64,000 bases of DNA from JAFEDN01 sp963712715 (GCA_963712715.1 CAVQJI010000042.1:62001-126000), one strand, 5' to 3'. Positions 10,012-18,755 are shown, numbered from the stretch's first letter. Made by a program: numbers and translations. Notes: generated by a model from the sequence alone, not told the origin.

Positions 10012-10749
10012 ATGAAGTTATTGCGGTATTTTGTGATCCTTGCAATCGTCCTGCTCATCTGGCAGGTAGTCGTTTTATTATCCGGATTACCTGCTTATAT
10101 TTTGCCCGGTCCCGTGAGGGTGTTTAAAAGTCTTCTCACCAACGGTCCTTTGATTTTGCAGAATGCTTGGCCCACAATAGTGGAAACATTGTTAGGGTTA
10201 TTGCTGGGCAGTCTGGCGGGAATATGGGCGGCGCTGTGTTTGAGTTATTTCCATTGGACCCGCTTCTGGTTTTTGCCTGTGCTGGTGACCAGTCAGGCCA
10301 TACCCACCTTCGCCATCGCGCCTTTACTGGTTATCTGGTTGGGGTATGGAATGGCGTCCAAGGTAGCGGTAGCCGTGTTGATGATTTTTTTCCCGGTAGT
10401 GAGCGCTTTCCATGATGGTTTACGTCGAACCCCTCCGGAATGGTTGAACCTGGGAACAGTGATGGGAGCATCCCGGTGGCGTTTATTATCCAGAATTCGT
10501 ATTCCCTATGCACTGCCTGCTTTAGGCAGTGGCTTGCGGGTAGCAGCTACCTTCGCACCCATGGGCGCCGTTATTGGTGAATGGGTAGGCGCGAGCAGGG
10601 GACTGGGGTTTTTGATGTTGAATGCCAATGCGCGCATGCAAATTGATTTAATGTTCGCCGGATTACTGGTTCTGGTAGCCTTGACTTTAATGTTGTACTT
10701 TTCAGTTGACAGGCTTTTGAAAAAATTTATTTTTTGGGGAAATGAGTGA
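10012..10749 (+). CDS. thiX: ABC transporter permease (ThiX-like)
   Basis: 245-residue inner-membrane permease of the BPD_transp_1 type with about six transmembrane helices. The EAA-like loop reads GASRWRLLSRIRIPYALPALGSGL at about residues 153-176, where the ATPase docks. N-terminal hydrophobic segment ILAIVLLIWQVVVLLSGLPA. Sits between the ATPase gene and the binding protein gene, TGATG overlap with the latter, so one operon. Closest class: permeases for pyrimidine/thiamin precursors or alkanesulfonates. Confidence 0.85.
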   Translation: MKLLRYFVILAIVLLIWQVVVLLSGLPAYILPGPVRVFKSLLTNGPLILQNAWPTIVETLLGLLLGSLAGIWAALCLSYFHWTRFWFLPVLVTSQAIPTFAIAPLLVIWLGYGMASKVAVAVLMIFFPVVSAFHDGLRRTPPEWLNLGTVMGASRWRLLSRIRIPYALPALGSGLRVAATFAPMGAVIGEWVGASRGLGFLMLNANARMQIDLMFAGLLVLVALTLMLYFSVDRLLKKFIFWGNE

Positions 10750-11690
10750 TGTTTAGAAAAATATTATTTCTGATTTTTCTGATGATACCTTCGGCCATTT
10801 ATGCAGAAACGTTTCAAAGCCAGCCCTTAACTGTCGTTCTGGACTGGTTTATAAACCCAGGCCATGCCCCTTTGCTGGTAGCTGAACAGCAGGGCTTTTT
10901 TCGTCAAGAGGGACTGCGGGTTAAATTGGTCCAACCAGCGGACCCCATGGATGGCCCTAAATTAGTGGCTGCCCAAAAAGCAGAAATTGCCTTGACTTAT
11001 CAACCGCAATTATTAATGCAGATCGATCAGGGCTTGCCTTTGGTGCGGTTTGGATCTTTGGTGGATACTCCGCTGGATTGTTTGGTAACATTAAAATCGC
11101 GAGGAATTCAGCGCATCGAAGATTTAAAGGGTAAATCCATCGGTTACAGTTCTGGCGGAATTGATGGCGCCATGATGAAAACCATGTTGCGTAAACACGG
11201 AATGGAACTAAACGATGTGACGTTTATTAACATTCGTTATAATTTGGTACAGGCTTTACTCTCTGGAAATGTTGATGGTTTTACCGGAGCTATGCGTAAC
11301 GTGGAGCCAATTCAATTGAATCAATCGGGACATCCGACCCGGATTTTTTATCCAGAAGACAATGGGTTTCCGAAGTATGAGGAATTAATTTTTGTGACTG
11401 ATCGGCAGATGGAACACGATCCACGACTCGCGCGATTTTTAAAAGCGTTGCATCAGGGGGTTGACTACCTGACCGCGCATCCACAGGAATCCTGGGAAGC
11501 GGCCATAAAGCGTTATCCTGAATTAAATAATGATGTGAATAAGGCTTCCTGGTTTGCTTCGATTCCATATTTTTCCAAAAATCCGGCTCTGCTGAAGAAA
11601 AATGATTATCAGGTTTTTGCCGAATTTATGCACCAACAGGGACTCATCAAAAAAGTCCCGGCACTGTCCACCTATACAACCGAAGAGTGA
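10749..11690 (+). CDS. thiY: Periplasmic pyrimidine-precursor binding protein (ThiY-like, NMT1/THI5 family)
   Basis: 313-residue exported substrate-binding protein. Signal peptide MFRKILFLIFLMIPSAIYA then LTVVLDWFINPGHAPLLVA, the hallmark of the HMP/FAMP-binding group (usual LDWFxNPxHA). Middle contains DLKGKSIGYSSGGIDGAMM and the tail is typical of the family. The ATG at 10749 overlaps the permease stop (TGATG) with GGGGA upstream; an in-frame GTG at 10746 is an alternative. The inferred role is salvage of a thiamin pyrimidine; no TPP riboswitch is seen ahead of the operon, so the assignment relies on homology pattern only. Confidence 0.8.
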   Translation: MFRKILFLIFLMIPSAIYAETFQSQPLTVVLDWFINPGHAPLLVAEQQGFFRQEGLRVKLVQPADPMDGPKLVAAQKAEIALTYQPQLLMQIDQGLPLVRFGSLVDTPLDCLVTLKSRGIQRIEDLKGKSIGYSSGGIDGAMMKTMLRKHGMELNDVTFINIRYNLVQALLSGNVDGFTGAMRNVEPIQLNQSGHPTRIFYPEDNGFPKYEELIFVTDRQMEHDPRLARFLKALHQGVDYLTAHPQESWEAAIKRYPELNNDVNKASWFASIPYFSKNPALLKKNDYQVFAEFMHQQGLIKKVPALSTYTTEE

Positions 11691-11750
11691 AGAACTCGTC
11701 ATCCCGTGATAAAGCCGCATAGACGTCAGTTTAAAAAGTAAGTTTAATAT

Positions 11751-11956
11751 TCCCTCTCCCCCGAAGTACGGCATACGCGTCAAGCTAAGGATTTTTCCTC
11801 TGATTCCCCCCTTTGAAAAAGGGGGGTTAGGGGGGATTTTTGAACTGAACACAAATGCCTTGTTCAAAAAATCCCCCTTAATCCCCCTTTTTCAAAGGGG
11901 GAAACTTCCAAAATCCCTTAGCTTGACGCCTATGCCCGAAGTACGGGGGAGAGGGA
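11751..11956. repeat. 206-base inverted-repeat element at the recF 3' end
   Basis: Arms of about 90 bases start TCCCTCTCCCCCG and contain GCGTCAAGCTAAGG and a CCCCCTTTGAAAAAGGGGG inner palindrome; the right arm is the near-complete reverse complement. Looks like a non-coding miniature transposable element. It fills the space between the convergent thiY and recF genes and its right arm encodes the last residues and stop of RecF. It can also act as a two-way transcription barrier. Confidence 0.8.
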
Positions 11957-13057
11957 GGAACATAAACTTTCTTTCTCCTGCAATTGGATATTGTTATGTT
12001 CCACGTGGAACATTCTTGTCTGGCGCGAGGGAATCATTCCGGATAGTTCGTCGAGGGTAATGCCGGTAATAAAGACTTGCGATTGAAGTCGTGTGAGGAT
12101 GGCGGCAACAAAGCGACGTTTTTCCGGATCAAGTTCGGACGGCAAATCGTCTATTAAATAAATGGGACTCTGTTGGGTGTATTTTTGTAACAAAAGGCCT
12201 TGTGCAAGGTGTAGCGCGTAAGCAGCCAATTTTTGCTGGCCCTGCGAAAGAAAATCACCTACGGGAACTCTCCCCGCATATAACTGCAAATCGGCTCGCT
12301 GCGGTCCAAACTGGGTGTATCCAAGCTGCAGATCGCGCGAAAAGCTGCTGGTTAAAACTTCCGACAGATTTTTTTCCTGAGACCAACCACGAAAGTATCT
12401 TAGTTGCAAATCCAGTTCCGGTAGAAAAGTCTGAAGCAAGTCAGCCAGTAAAGGGTTTAATTTTTCAATATAATCCTCACGGTGTTGATCTAACAGGACG
12501 GATAGCTGCACAATTTCATAATTCCAGACTTCAATTTCATTCCGGGAGAGCTGACTTTTTAAACTGGCATTACGCTGCTTTAATGCTTTTTGAAGCTGCT
12601 GCCAGACGGAATAAAATTCAGGTTCCACGTGGAACACTCCCCAGTCTAAAAACTGGCGGCGGATTTTCGGGCCGTCATGAAAATAACGATGGCTTTCCGT
12701 GGTGAGTAATTGTAAAGGCAATTGTTTAGCGAGGGCCGCTAAAGAAACCACGCTTTCGCCATTGATACGAATTTTTTTCTCGCCCTGGCGGGAACGTTCA
12801 ATGCCAAGAGCGTGACGCTTACCTTCGGGTTCCTCTAATTGCGCGAATAGCGTCAGGTTAGCCGCGTTATCATTAATAACTCGTTGTACCTGACTGGTTC
12901 GAAAAGAGCGGCCTAATCCCAAAAAATAAATGGCTTCGAGAATGCTGGTTTTGCCAGAGCCATTTTGACCATAGAAAATATTCACTTCCGCCTGAGGTTC
13001 GATGGTGACAGTCGTAAAATTCCTAAACTGATGAATGACCAGTTCAGTAATAGGCAT
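11930..13057 (-). CDS. recF: RecF, DNA replication/repair ATPase
   Basis: SMC-like ABC ATPase that loads RecA at gapped DNA with RecO and RecR. 375 residues; Walker A FYGQNGSGKTSILEAIYFLG at about 28-47, signature SQGQQKLAAYALHLAQG, Walker B PIYLIDDLPSELD. Typical RecF would end shortly after MFHVEHN; here about 20 extra residues follow and the last ones (SLSPVLRA) are encoded by the inverted-repeat element at 11751-11956, so the original stop was probably displaced. The start ATG abuts the dnaN stop (shared base 13057), as in the usual dnaA-dnaN-recF operon. Confidence 0.96.
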   Translation of the reverse strand: MPITELVIHQFRNFTTVTIEPQAEVNIFYGQNGSGKTSILEAIYFLGLGRSFRTSQVQRVINDNAANLTLFAQLEEPEGKRHALGIERSRQGEKKIRINGESVVSLAALAKQLPLQLLTTESHRYFHDGPKIRRQFLDWGVFHVEPEFYSVWQQLQKALKQRNASLKSQLSRNEIEVWNYEIVQLSVLLDQHREDYIEKLNPLLADLLQTFLPELDLQLRYFRGWSQEKNLSEVLTSSFSRDLQLGYTQFGPQRADLQLYAGRVPVGDFLSQGQQKLAAYALHLAQGLLLQKYTQQSPIYLIDDLPSELDPEKRRFVAAILTRLQSQVFITGITLDELSGMIPSRQTRMFHVEHNNIQLQEKESLCSSLSPVLRA

Positions 13058-14169
13058 TACATCCTCATGGGCATGACGACAAATGCCTGGTCTTTGTGGC
13101 CATTGGGTTCGGCAATGAGTAAACTGTTATTGTTGCTGCTGGAAAATATCAATTCCACCTGGTCAGTTTCTAAAGTATTGAGAACATCCAATAAATAATT
13201 GATGTTAAAAGCAAGACCAAATTCCGGGCCGGAATAAACGACACCGATATCTTCTTCAGCAAGTTCCTGCTCCTGATTATTCGCCAGCAAACGTAAAAGG
13301 TTAGGTTTCAGTTCCAGAAAAACTCCGCGGATCTTATCATTGCAAAGAATAGCCGAGCGGATTAAAGCCTGTTTGAATTCCTCGCGACCCACCGTAATTT
13401 TTTTATCACCATTTCTGGGGATGACACGCTGATAGTCTGGAAAACGACCTTCGATCAATTTAGATACAAAAGTATAATTTTCTGCGGTCGCCTGGATGTA
13501 GTGGGTCCCAACACTCAGGGTCACTTCCTCCGCAGAATTGCTTAACAGGCGCATTAATTCTAAAACTCCCTTGCGAGGTACAATGACTTGCAGACGATGC
13601 TCGTCCGCAATAGCCGCGGACATAGTATCGGTGGCGAGGCGGTGGCCGTCTGTCGCCACGGTACGCAAAGTATGGGTGAAAAATTCAAATAACATACCAT
13701 TTAAATAATAACGCACATCCTGTTGCGCCATCGCAAAGTGAGTGTGTTGCAATAGCTGTAATAAATCAGACTGATTGACAGTGACCTGTAAATGCACAGT
13801 CTGTTGCTCGGTATTAGGGTATTCCTCGGGAGGCAAGGTGCTGAGAGTAAAGCGGCTGCGCTGAGAACGTAATATAACCTGATGTTTATCCTGATATAAT
13901 TCAATGGTGGCATTTTCCGGTAATGCACGACAAATATCCAATAGTTTCCTGCCGGGAAGAGTGAGCTGGTGCTGACTGGGAAGGGGATCGGAAAATGTAC
14001 TATGGCCGGTGAGTTCAATTTCCAGATCGGTGCCGATAACCGACAGCCGTTTTTGATTAAGAGTTAATAACACATTCGAAAGAATCGGCAGCGTTTGTTT
14101 TCTATCCACGACACCCATAACCATTTGCAGTGGTTTTAACAAGTCTTCCCGTACGAGAGTGAGTTTCAT
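13057..14169 (-). CDS. dnaN: DNA polymerase III beta subunit (sliding clamp)
   Basis: 370 residues, normal length. Starts MKLTLVREDLLKPLQMVMGVV and ends in the characteristic AFVVMPMRM tail that forms part of the partner-binding pocket; contains the three repeated clamp domains (QTLPILSNVLL, GMLFEF..LRTVATDGHRLA, VIPRNGDKKITV). Works as a ring dimer on DNA for replication and repair. Lies 10 bases after dnaA and touches recF. Confidence 0.97.
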   Translation of the reverse strand: MKLTLVREDLLKPLQMVMGVVDRKQTLPILSNVLLTLNQKRLSVIGTDLEIELTGHSTFSDPLPSQHQLTLPGRKLLDICRALPENATIELYQDKHQVILRSQRSRFTLSTLPPEEYPNTEQQTVHLQVTVNQSDLLQLLQHTHFAMAQQDVRYYLNGMLFEFFTHTLRTVATDGHRLATDTMSAAIADEHRLQVIVPRKGVLELMRLLSNSAEEVTLSVGTHYIQATAENYTFVSKLIEGRFPDYQRVIPRNGDKKITVGREEFKQALIRSAILCNDKIRGVFLELKPNLLRLLANNQEQELAEEDIGVVYSGPEFGLAFNINYLLDVLNTLETDQVELIFSSSNNNSLLIAEPNGHKDQAFVVMPMRM

Positions 14170-14179
14170 TATTTGGCTC

Positions 14180-15565
14180 CTATGCAGATAAAATACGCAA
14201 CAAATTTTTATAATCCTCTTGAATATCGAGGTTACTGAACATCAGTTCTTTAATTTTTCGGCAAGCGTGCAGTACAGTGGTATGATCGCGGCCGCCGAAA
14301 GCTTCACCGATTTCCGGTAAACTATAGTGAGTGAGTTCTTTCGCCAACGCCATGGCCATTTGCCGAGGGCGTGCCAGAGAACGGTTGCGGCGTTTTGATA
14401 ATAAATCACTCAGTTTAATTTTGTAATATTCGGCAATGGTGCGTTGAATGTTTTCTGGGGTGACGAGTTTGGCTTGCAGAGTCAAAAGGTCTTTCAGCGC
14501 TTCGCGCGCGAAATCAATAGTCACGGTTTGCCCGGTAAAATGCGCATTGGCTAGCACCCGTTTGAGAGCCCCCTCTAATTCGCGTACGTTGGACTGAATA
14601 TGCTTGGCAATAAAAAAAGCCACTTCTTCGGGAAGGGCCGCCTTCACCTCTTCCGCTTTTGTCATTAAAATCGCTACCCGGGTTTCTAATTCTGGTGGCT
14701 CAACTGCCGTGGTCAGGCCCCAGCCAAAACGGGATTTCAGCCGTTCTTCCAGACCATCAATCTCTTTAGGATAGCGATCGCAAGTGAGAACGATTTGTTG
14801 TTGACTGTCGAATAATGAATTAAAAGTATGGAAAAATTCTTCCTGAGAACGATCTTTGCCTGCGAAAAATTGAATATCATCGATCAGCAGGGCATTTAAA
14901 CCCCGATAATAGCGCTTAAATTCATTCATGGCATTGCGCTGAAGAGCTTTAACCATGTCGGCGACAAATCGCTCGGAATGTAAATACAAAACTTTGGCGT
15001 CCGGATTCCGTTCCAGGATAGAGTGACCGATGGCGTGCATGAGATGAGTTTTCCCCAAACCCACGCCGCCATAAATAAACAGTGGATTATAAGCCTGTCC
15101 TGGATTTTCAGCGACCTGCATTGCCGCCGCTCGCGCCAGCTGATTAGATTTTCCTTCCACAAAGTTGGCAAAGTTAAAAGTCCGGTTAAGATGGCTGTGA
15201 GAAAACGTTGTATTTTTAATGGGCGGGGTCATGTATTTTTGGGAAGCCTCGGCAGGAAGGAGCGAACCTTCTGTTCGAGCGCCCACTTTGATGGTCACCC
15301 GGGGAGGCGCGGCATTTCCGGATAAAGTCTTTAAAGCAGTGACAATTTTATCGAGGAAGTTATCGTTAATGTAGCTGACTACAAATGGATTCGGCGCCAA
15401 TAGCACCAAATGATCGGGTTTAATTTCCGCCTGCAAGGGGCGAATCCATTGATTAAACCTGGGGGCAGCAATTTCTGCGCGCAAATTATCCAGGCACTGT
15501 TCCCAGAGGCTTATGTCCACAAATTTGATCCGGTTTGGTTGGTTATCACAGAGATAATGAGCCAT
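14180..15565 (-). CDS. dnaA: DnaA, chromosomal replication initiator
   Basis: AAA+ initiator, 461 residues. Domain I (SLWEQCLDNLRAEI..FNQWIRPLQ) at 19-48, Walker A YGGVGLGKTHLM at about 165-176, Walker B ALLIDDIQFF near 225, arginine-finger region and the C-terminal helix-turn-helix with GGRDHTTVLHACRKI near 428-442 that reads DnaA boxes. The first 15 residues (MAHYLCDNQPNRIKF) are unlike usual DnaA; the ATG lies 2 bases from a hairpin repeat and is part of a sequence shared with another copy of that repeat. A GTG at 15520 (giving VDISLWEQ) would give a more typical N-terminus. Confidence 0.96.
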   Translation of the reverse strand: MAHYLCDNQPNRIKFVDISLWEQCLDNLRAEIAAPRFNQWIRPLQAEIKPDHLVLLAPNPFVVSYINDNFLDKIVTALKTLSGNAAPPRVTIKVGARTEGSLLPAEASQKYMTPPIKNTTFSHSHLNRTFNFANFVEGKSNQLARAAAMQVAENPGQAYNPLFIYGGVGLGKTHLMHAIGHSILERNPDAKVLYLHSERFVADMVKALQRNAMNEFKRYYRGLNALLIDDIQFFAGKDRSQEEFFHTFNSLFDSQQQIVLTCDRYPKEIDGLEERLKSRFGWGLTTAVEPPELETRVAILMTKAEEVKAALPEEVAFFIAKHIQSNVRELEGALKRVLANAHFTGQTVTIDFAREALKDLLTLQAKLVTPENIQRTIAEYYKIKLSDLLSKRRNRSLARPRQMAMALAKELTHYSLPEIGEAFGGRDHTTVLHACRKIKELMFSNLDIQEDYKNLLRILSA

Positions 15566-15566
15566 T

Positions 15567-15643
15567 ATCCTAAATTCTGCAGTTGCCTCCGTAGCGAGAA
15601 GATCGGGTGCTTCGCAGTAGGAGGCAACTGCAGAATTTAGGAT
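15567..15643. repeat. Hairpin repeat, family B, short copy at the dnaA start
   Basis: Perfect 24-base inverted arms (ATCCTAAATTCTGCAGTTGC... and its complement, 15567-15590 and 15620-15643) around a 29-base loop that is itself partly self-complementary. Same family as 55020-55201 (full length) and 32474-32505 (single arm). On the minus strand the inner end reads TTTAGGATAATG, placing an AGGA and an ATG at the dnaA start. Confidence 0.85.
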
Positions 15644-16044
15644 TATTGTATCTTGGTGCAGATGACTTAGCCAGGATTAAATTTAGGTTCAGAAAAAATA
15701 ATAAAGGCCCGTACTAAAGGAAAGTATTTTTCTATCAGCAGATGTATTAATTTTGTGTAGGAAAATGCTTATATTTTTAATCAAAATAACCTCTGCGGAC
15801 CGGAGCGCGAAGCAAAATTTTAAGACAATTTACACTAAGAACTAAATGATTATCAACAATTTAAATTAATTAAAAATGTAAGCTAAAGGATTGTCTCTCT
15901 TATAACGGTGAATCATGACGCATGACAGTTTCATAAAACCTTAAGAAATCCTTAAGCGCGACAGAAAAAAATACACTATATTTTTTTAACCAGCGACACA
16001 AGGCTGAAAACCCCAGTAAAAAGCATTTAAGCGGAGGCACAGTG
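15644..16044. other. AT-rich intergenic region upstream of dnaA, possible origin or promoters
   Basis: About 400 bases without a gene between dnaA (leftward) and a small rightward gene. It is AT-rich (AATTTAAATTAATTAAAAAT near 15858-15877). One DnaA-box-like nonamer TTATCAACA lies at 15850-15858, one mismatch from TTATCCACA; no cluster of boxes was found. It must hold the dnaA promoter. Calling it oriC would be conjecture. Confidence 0.3.
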
Positions 16045-16134
16045 ATGAAAAAATCAGAAGACAAAATAATGATTAAATCATATTTAGCAGTCATGGTTAT
16101 GATGTGTTTGTTAGTAACATTAGCATGGATCTAA
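16045..16134 (+). CDS. 29-residue single-span membrane peptide
   Basis: Unrecognised mini-gene. GGAGG at 16033-16037 lies 7 bases before ATG 16045. The product begins with a charged front (MKKSEDKIMIKS) followed by one hydrophobic helix YLAVMVMMCLLVTLAWI and the stop at 16132-16134, so an inner-membrane miniprotein with the N-terminus probably cytoplasmic. An intrinsic terminator follows about 85 bases later, which supports a separate short transcript. Size and shape resemble KdpF-type accessory peptides, but no partner operon is adjacent. Confidence 0.55.
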   Translation: MKKSEDKIMIKSYLAVMVMMCLLVTLAWI

Positions 16135-16217
16135 CCCCTCAACAACCCGTTGCTAAATTGAAACGATATCGGTACAAGAATTAGCAGGAAGCTAATTTCC
16201 CCGATAGTAAATAACAT

Positions 16218-16256
16218 CAGGAACGGTATGGATGCTGTTCCTGGTGACCTTTTTTA
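16218..16256 (+). terminator. Intrinsic terminator after the membrane peptide
   Basis: CAGGAAC (16218-16224) pairs with GTTCCTG (16237-16243) across a 12-base loop; a short GTGA spacer and then CCTTTTTTA follow on the plus strand. Confidence 0.7.
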
Positions 16257-16363
16257 TCTTCCTAAATTTGTTCATAATTGCGGTAAAAAATTTCATTTTG
16301 CTGTAAAGTACGTAGATGCTGTACACAGCCGGATTGGCTGAAAAAATGGAGTAGAAAGACCTG

Positions 16364-17260
16364 ATGAGTACCTATACCTTTGAGGAGACGAACGACCGGA
16401 TTTACACGGGTTCCGTGGATCATTGGGAACCACACATCGCTCCTGAATTGGCATCAAAAGTCACTCAAGCATTGGAGTTGGGTAAAGTGATTTACTTACC
16501 GCGATTGAATTTTTCTCTGGAATCTTCACAGCAATCATTGCTGACCATCCCTCTAAAGCTGCGGGGTGCAAAAAATATTAGTTATAATACCGTTAATCAG
16601 CGCCTAAGCGGATTAGACGACGAAAAAACGGTCGAAGAATTGATCAAATCGATGATGCGACGCTATCATCAATTCTGCAGTCAACTGCTCAATGCGTTAT
16701 GCCCACTATACCGGGTAACGTCCTGTAGTGGACGTACCAGCTTCAGGCCTGTAGAAATTAAAGGCCGAAAACCGGCTTCCTATCGAAAGGATGATACACG
16801 TTTGCATGTCGACGCTTTTCCCTCCACACCCGTTAATAATCTGCGGATATTACGTGTTTTTACCAATATCAATCCTTATGGTGAGAATCGTTTGTGGCGT
16901 TTGGGGGAAGACTTCCCAAAAGTCATCAGTCAATTTTTACCGAGAGTCAGACGCATGGCGCCTTTTGAAGCGGAAATCCTCCATCTTGTAAGAGCTACCC
17001 GGAGAAAACGCAGCCGTTACGATCACTGCATGCTGCAAATTCACAACGCCATGAAAAGGGACATGGACTATCAACGCCGCTGTCCAGCCATTGGCATGGA
17101 ATTTCCGCCCGGCAGTACCTGGATCGTGTACACGGACCTGGTTTCCCATGCCGCCTTAGCGGGCCGATTTGTTCTGGAACAGACTTATTACCCCGCGGTA
17201 GAAAATATGCAAAACCCCGCGTTGTCGCCACAGCGTCAAATTTTACAAATGAAGCCATAA
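16364..17260 (+). CDS. kdoO: Kdo 3-hydroxylase (KdoO, Fe(II)/2-oxoglutarate oxygenase)
   Basis: 298-residue enzyme matching the Kdo hydroxylase family, which hydroxylates the Kdo sugar of the LPS inner core to Ko in some Gram-negatives. The family block RLHVDAFPSTPVNNLRILRV at about 146-165 includes the His-x-Asp iron ligands; FTNINPYGENRLWRLGEDFP follows, then YDHCMLQIHNAMKRD and the C-terminal FPPGSTWIVYTDLVSHAAL with the second histidine. No signal peptide, acts at the cytoplasmic face. GGAG lies about 11 bases ahead of the ATG. Its own promoter should lie after the terminator at 16256. Consistent with other LPS genes here (waaC, ArnT-like). Confidence 0.85.
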   Translation: MSTYTFEETNDRIYTGSVDHWEPHIAPELASKVTQALELGKVIYLPRLNFSLESSQQSLLTIPLKLRGAKNISYNTVNQRLSGLDDEKTVEELIKSMMRRYHQFCSQLLNALCPLYRVTSCSGRTSFRPVEIKGRKPASYRKDDTRLHVDAFPSTPVNNLRILRVFTNINPYGENRLWRLGEDFPKVISQFLPRVRRMAPFEAEILHLVRATRRKRSRYDHCMLQIHNAMKRDMDYQRRCPAIGMEFPPGSTWIVYTDLVSHAALAGRFVLEQTYYPAVENMQNPALSPQRQILQMKP

Positions 17261-17300
17261 AAGCGGGAGTGGCAATTCTTTTTATGATGGAGAACAAACT

Positions 17301-17732
17301 ATGAAGCGATTTATAGTGAGTATTGGCATAATTGCGTTATTTTTAGAAATTTCCGTCGCGTCTGCTCAAATTATGCAGGTTCAACCCCTTTCTACTATTT
17401 TGCATACATTAAAAACTCAGGGTTATACGGCGGTGCAAAAAGTTACTTTGACCAATAGTGAATACCAGATCACAGCATTGGATAGCGATGGCAATCAGGT
17501 GAACATGCGCATTAATTGCCACAACGGAGACATGATCGCCCTAAATAAAGCCGATTCCCATATAGCTATGCTTGATGTCGTGGAAAAAATAGCAGCGATC
17601 GGTTATACCAGCATTACATTCATTGAATTGAAAGATAATCATTACAACATTACTGCCGTAGATCCCAATGGTAAAAAAGCAAAACTTCAGGTGAACGCAA
17701 CTTCCGGCCAGGTGTCTAAAGAGCTGTTTTAA
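17301..17732 (+). CDS. Exported protein with two PepSY-like repeats
   Basis: 143 residues with a cleavable signal peptide (MKRFIVSIGIIALFLEISVASA). The mature part holds two repeats of about 50 residues: LKTQGYTAVQKVTLTNSEYQ..ALDSDGNQVNMRIN..GDMI and IAAIGYTSITFIELKDNHYN..AVDPNGKKAKLQVN..GQVS. This pattern fits PepSY domains, small periplasmic modules thought to inhibit or bind peptidases. GGAG lies before the ATG. Starts 40 bases after kdoO and its 3' end overlaps the convergent trbI by 17 bases. Confidence 0.75.
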   Translation: MKRFIVSIGIIALFLEISVASAQIMQVQPLSTILHTLKTQGYTAVQKVTLTNSEYQITALDSDGNQVNMRINCHNGDMIALNKADSHIAMLDVVEKIAAIGYTSITFIELKDNHYNITAVDPNGKKAKLQVNATSGQVSKELF

Positions 17733-18753
17733 AAAGCATATCCCGGGTGACACTCACATTGAATAAATACCCAGGACGTATTTGCAAAGTAGGTTTAACA
17801 TTGAGATTTTTTCGTAGCAATTGATCCGCCGTCTGTGATAAACCGATTCCGACATTTTGCGCTAAAATTTGATTAACAGAAGGTGTGTTGTTATTTTCAC
17901 CAGATTGCTGCGGTTGACTGAGTTGGAGCCCCGCACTGAATAGACTCATTAATAAAACGGAACCAAAAACGCGTTTATAATGATTATTAATCAAATCCTT
18001 AAATCCGGCATACCCACTCACATCGCTTCCAGGCATGCCGGATAAACTGAGAGTTTGCCCATTAGGAAACACAAGACGCTGCCAGGCGATGAGTACCCGT
18101 TGTTGGCCCCAGGTGATGGCAGAGTCGTAAATACCATGAAGTTTGGCGCCTTGCGGTATTAACAGATAACGTCCTGCGACAGAATCGTAAACATTCTCAC
18201 GGACTTGAGCAATGATAGGACCCGGTAAATCAGAATTAATTCCGCTAATTAAAATAGCAGGAATAATTGTGCCGGTTTTTATTTCATAAGGACCGCGCGG
18301 ACCCTGGACCTCGGCGCCGAGCTGATAATTATCCACACTTTCTTCAGCGGCTTTCAAGAATGTTTTTCTTTCATTATTAGCCGGCGCCTTCTGATTTAAG
18401 GGAAGGGCTGGTACAGCGTTAGTATCCGGAGTTCTGGCGCTAATTTGATTACTGGTAATTGGCGCCTGAATAGCGCGCAGATCGCCATCAATGCTACTAA
18501 TGGGTACGGGATGCGTTAAATGCAACGGTTGAGGCAAAACGGCAACGGGTGGCGCGGTGGCAGGAGTCGTCATTAACGGCGGGTCGCTAAACCAGGCAGT
18601 GTCTGTCGAGTTCGCGGTGTCAGGGAGTATTGGAGGATGTGATTCAGGGGGGTTTACAGGTCTAGAGTTGGCAGACCATAAATTATAAATAATGAGCATC
18701 AGTAACAACGTTATTCCGATAATTACGATCATAATTAAACGCTTACGCACCAT
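17716..18753 (-). CDS. trbI: TrbI/VirB10, type IV secretion core complex protein
   Basis: 345 residues. One N-terminal inner-membrane helix (MIVIIGITLLLMLIIYNLW), a long proline-rich periplasmic linker and the conserved C-terminal domain (GTIIPAILISGINSDLPGPIIAQVRENVYDS, GRYLLIPQGAKLHGIYDS, GMPGSDVSGYAGFKD). TrbI spans the envelope and forms the outer-membrane core with TrbG. Last gene of the leftward trb array, 2 bases after trbG; its 3' end overlaps the PepSY gene on the other strand. Confidence 0.92.
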   Translation of the reverse strand: MVRKRLIMIVIIGITLLLMLIIYNLWSANSRPVNPPESHPPILPDTANSTDTAWFSDPPLMTTPATAPPVAVLPQPLHLTHPVPISSIDGDLRAIQAPITSNQISARTPDTNAVPALPLNQKAPANNERKTFLKAAEESVDNYQLGAEVQGPRGPYEIKTGTIIPAILISGINSDLPGPIIAQVRENVYDSVAGRYLLIPQGAKLHGIYDSAITWGQQRVLIAWQRLVFPNGQTLSLSGMPGSDVSGYAGFKDLINNHYKRVFGSVLLMSLFSAGLQLSQPQQSGENNNTPSVNQILAQNVGIGLSQTADQLLRKNLNVKPTLQIRPGYLFNVSVTRDMLFKTAL

Positions 18754-18755
18754 GA

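Noticed and set aside
11702..11930. Leftward frame between thiY and recF
   Set aside because: It runs through the inverted-repeat element and antisense to thiY with no start signals; the element explains it.
15644..16044. Chromosomal origin oriC
   Set aside because: Only one near-match DnaA box (15850-15858) and no clear 13-mer or box cluster; location beside dnaA alone is not enough.
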